Source: Verrucomicrobiota bacterium (lineage in GTDB: Bacteria; Verrucomicrobiota; Verrucomicrobiia; Opitutales; UBA2995). From it: 5,193 nucleotides of DNA. Each line of letters begins with the position of its first letter. Position 1 is the first letter of the stretch. The notes beneath the pieces were generated by a model. The model was not told where the DNA came from. It saw only the letters and a list, made by a program, of their open reading frames with translations, and did not search any database. Shown piece after piece: positions 4,495 to 5,193 of the stretch. A program made the position numbers and the translations under genes. The stretch covers positions 1 through 5,193 of the forward strand of contig JAPUIL010000281.1 of assembly GCA_027297085.1 (NCBI GenBank), given 5' to 3'.

Positions 4495-5193
4495 TTAATG
4501 GTGCAGTTTCAGCAGGAGGGTTTTGCGGAAGGGACGTACATGAAATATTTTTAGAATGGCCACGAATATTATGCCAAAGAGGGTCGATGAGTAGGCAGCC
4601 ATCAAACTGGCCTGCACGACCCCGATGGCGAGAAAGATCAAGGCGAGCACGGTGCCTGTTAGACCGATGTAAAGTCCGCTGTCGAAAAGTTGCTCCTCGT
4701 TCTGGAGCAGTTCCAGTTTAAGAGCGGTAGATTCATCCATTTTCCTTATTTCGGTCAGCTTTATGAGACTGGCCATATACACAGCGACTTGTATCAAGAA
4801 AAAGATTGAAATGGTTATAACGGTTATCTGGTCCATGGTGTCGTTACGTTCGGTTGGAGTGAAGAGGGATTCAACAGTATCCTGAAAGGCCCACTCAAGT
4901 CGAATTTCCGTTTGGGGAGTTTGACTTTGTCGAAAAACGCCGGGTTCCATTATCAGGATAATTAAAAAGGAAAGAATCAAGGTTAGAGTGAGAGATCGTA
5001 GCGCGGCCACCAGCATCGGAGGCTTTCCAGGCCGGGAAAAAGTACGAAATAGCAGGGGAAACGCCCGTATACCAAAGGTGGTCAGACAGAGCGCGGAGGC
5101 AGCCGTAAAAAATCCTTTAAAGAGTAAGAACACTCCTGGGTGTCGAGCAGCAGGGAGCAATAAAGCCGGATTGTCTAAGAGCCAGGGCAGGTG
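4495..5193 (-). CDS. multi-pass membrane protein with MotA/TolQ/ExbB-like end (5' truncated by window)
   Basis: The frame is open from the window edge (5193) to TAA at 4495-4497, so the gene probably starts outside. Numbering from TTG 5160, hydrophobic segments are at about 10-38, 49-71, 112-134, 161-183 and 187-206. The end resembles the MotA/TolQ/ExbB proton-channel family: 'GLYIGLTGTVLALIF' (162-176) matches the Gly-Leu-x-Gly-Thr-Val signature helix, and 'ASLMAAYSSTLFGII' (184-198) matches the following Ala-Leu-x-x-Thr-x-x-Gly helix with Thr193 in the pore-threonine position. The segment between the third and fourth helices is a short soluble stretch (135-160), much smaller than MotA's cytoplasmic loop. 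The true start could be ATG 5014-5016 (residue 49), which has GGAAAG six bases before it, but the upstream codons also encode a plausible membrane segment. It is followed after three bases by the coiled-coil partner gene. Similarity is by motif only and remote. Confidence 0.72.
   Translation of the reverse strand, partial: HLPWLLDNPALLLPAARHPGVFLLFKGFFTAASALCLTTFGIRAFPLLFRTFSRPGKPPMLVAALRSLTLTLILSFLIILIMEPGVFRQSQTPQTEIRLEWAFQDTVESLFTPTERNDTMDQITVITISIFFLIQVAVYMASLIKLTEIRKMDESTALKLELLQNEEQLFDSGLYIGLTGTVLALIFLAIGVVQASLMAAYSSTLFGIIFVAILKIFHVRPFRKTLLLKLHH

Noticed and set aside
3751..4554. Long plus-strand open frame of 267 codons opposite the coiled-coil gene
   Set aside because: It is the mirror of the coiled-coil gene: its Leu/Gln/Phe-rich product is what antisense reading of Glu/Gln/Lys-rich heptads gives. 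It matches no family, while the minus-strand frame has a coherent domain layout.

Overview
This is a 5.2 kb stretch of bacterial chromosome holding seven protein-coding genes on two strands. The organism is probably a Gram-negative of the Verrucomicrobiota/Planctomycetota group. The main clue is the 484-residue protein whose start (Asn-Lys-Asn-Leu-Leu-Leu-Ile-Ile-x-Asp-Phe-Leu-Leu-Leu-Ser-Leu-Leu-Ala-Leu) I associate from memory with proteins of those phyla. The CGWS glutaredoxin is also compatible with that placement. This is an inference from motif memory and has not been checked by a search.

Left part (1-1841, plus strand): a compact ABC importer operon of the phosphonate/phosphite class in the order binding protein (C-terminal end only) - ATPase - permease. 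The genes are 5 bp apart or overlapping, so they are probably cotranscribed and translationally coupled. A PhnD-like protein would capture an organophosphonate, phosphite or related phosphorus oxyanion outside the inner membrane, the PhnE-like permease forms the channel, and the PhnC-like ATPase powers it. No phosphonate-degrading gene is visible, so the ligand cannot be named.

Middle (1885-2925, minus strand): a small glutaredoxin-like protein with an unusual Cys-Gly-Trp-Ser active site, convergent with the importer. Behind it is a ParD/ParE (RelE-superfamily) toxin-antitoxin pair in classical antitoxin-then-toxin order with an 11-nt overlap. The stretch 2233-2369 between glutaredoxin and toxin carries a possible glutaredoxin promoter and an 11-bp direct repeat with a 30-bp period. 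The stretch 2926-3036 in front of the antitoxin carries a near-perfect 25-bp palindrome that is a good candidate for the ParD operator.

Right part (3037-5193, minus strand): a tightly linked two-gene unit with 3 bp between the genes. The upstream gene (5' end outside the window) is a multi-pass membrane protein whose last two helices resemble the MotA/TolQ/ExbB proton-channel fold. The downstream gene has a single N-terminal membrane helix with an early Asp-Phe, like MotB/ExbD/TolR, then about 200 residues of coiled coil and an unassigned C-terminal domain. My reading is that the two form an ion-driven stator-like complex of a type I cannot match to a named system. This is the most interesting part of the window.
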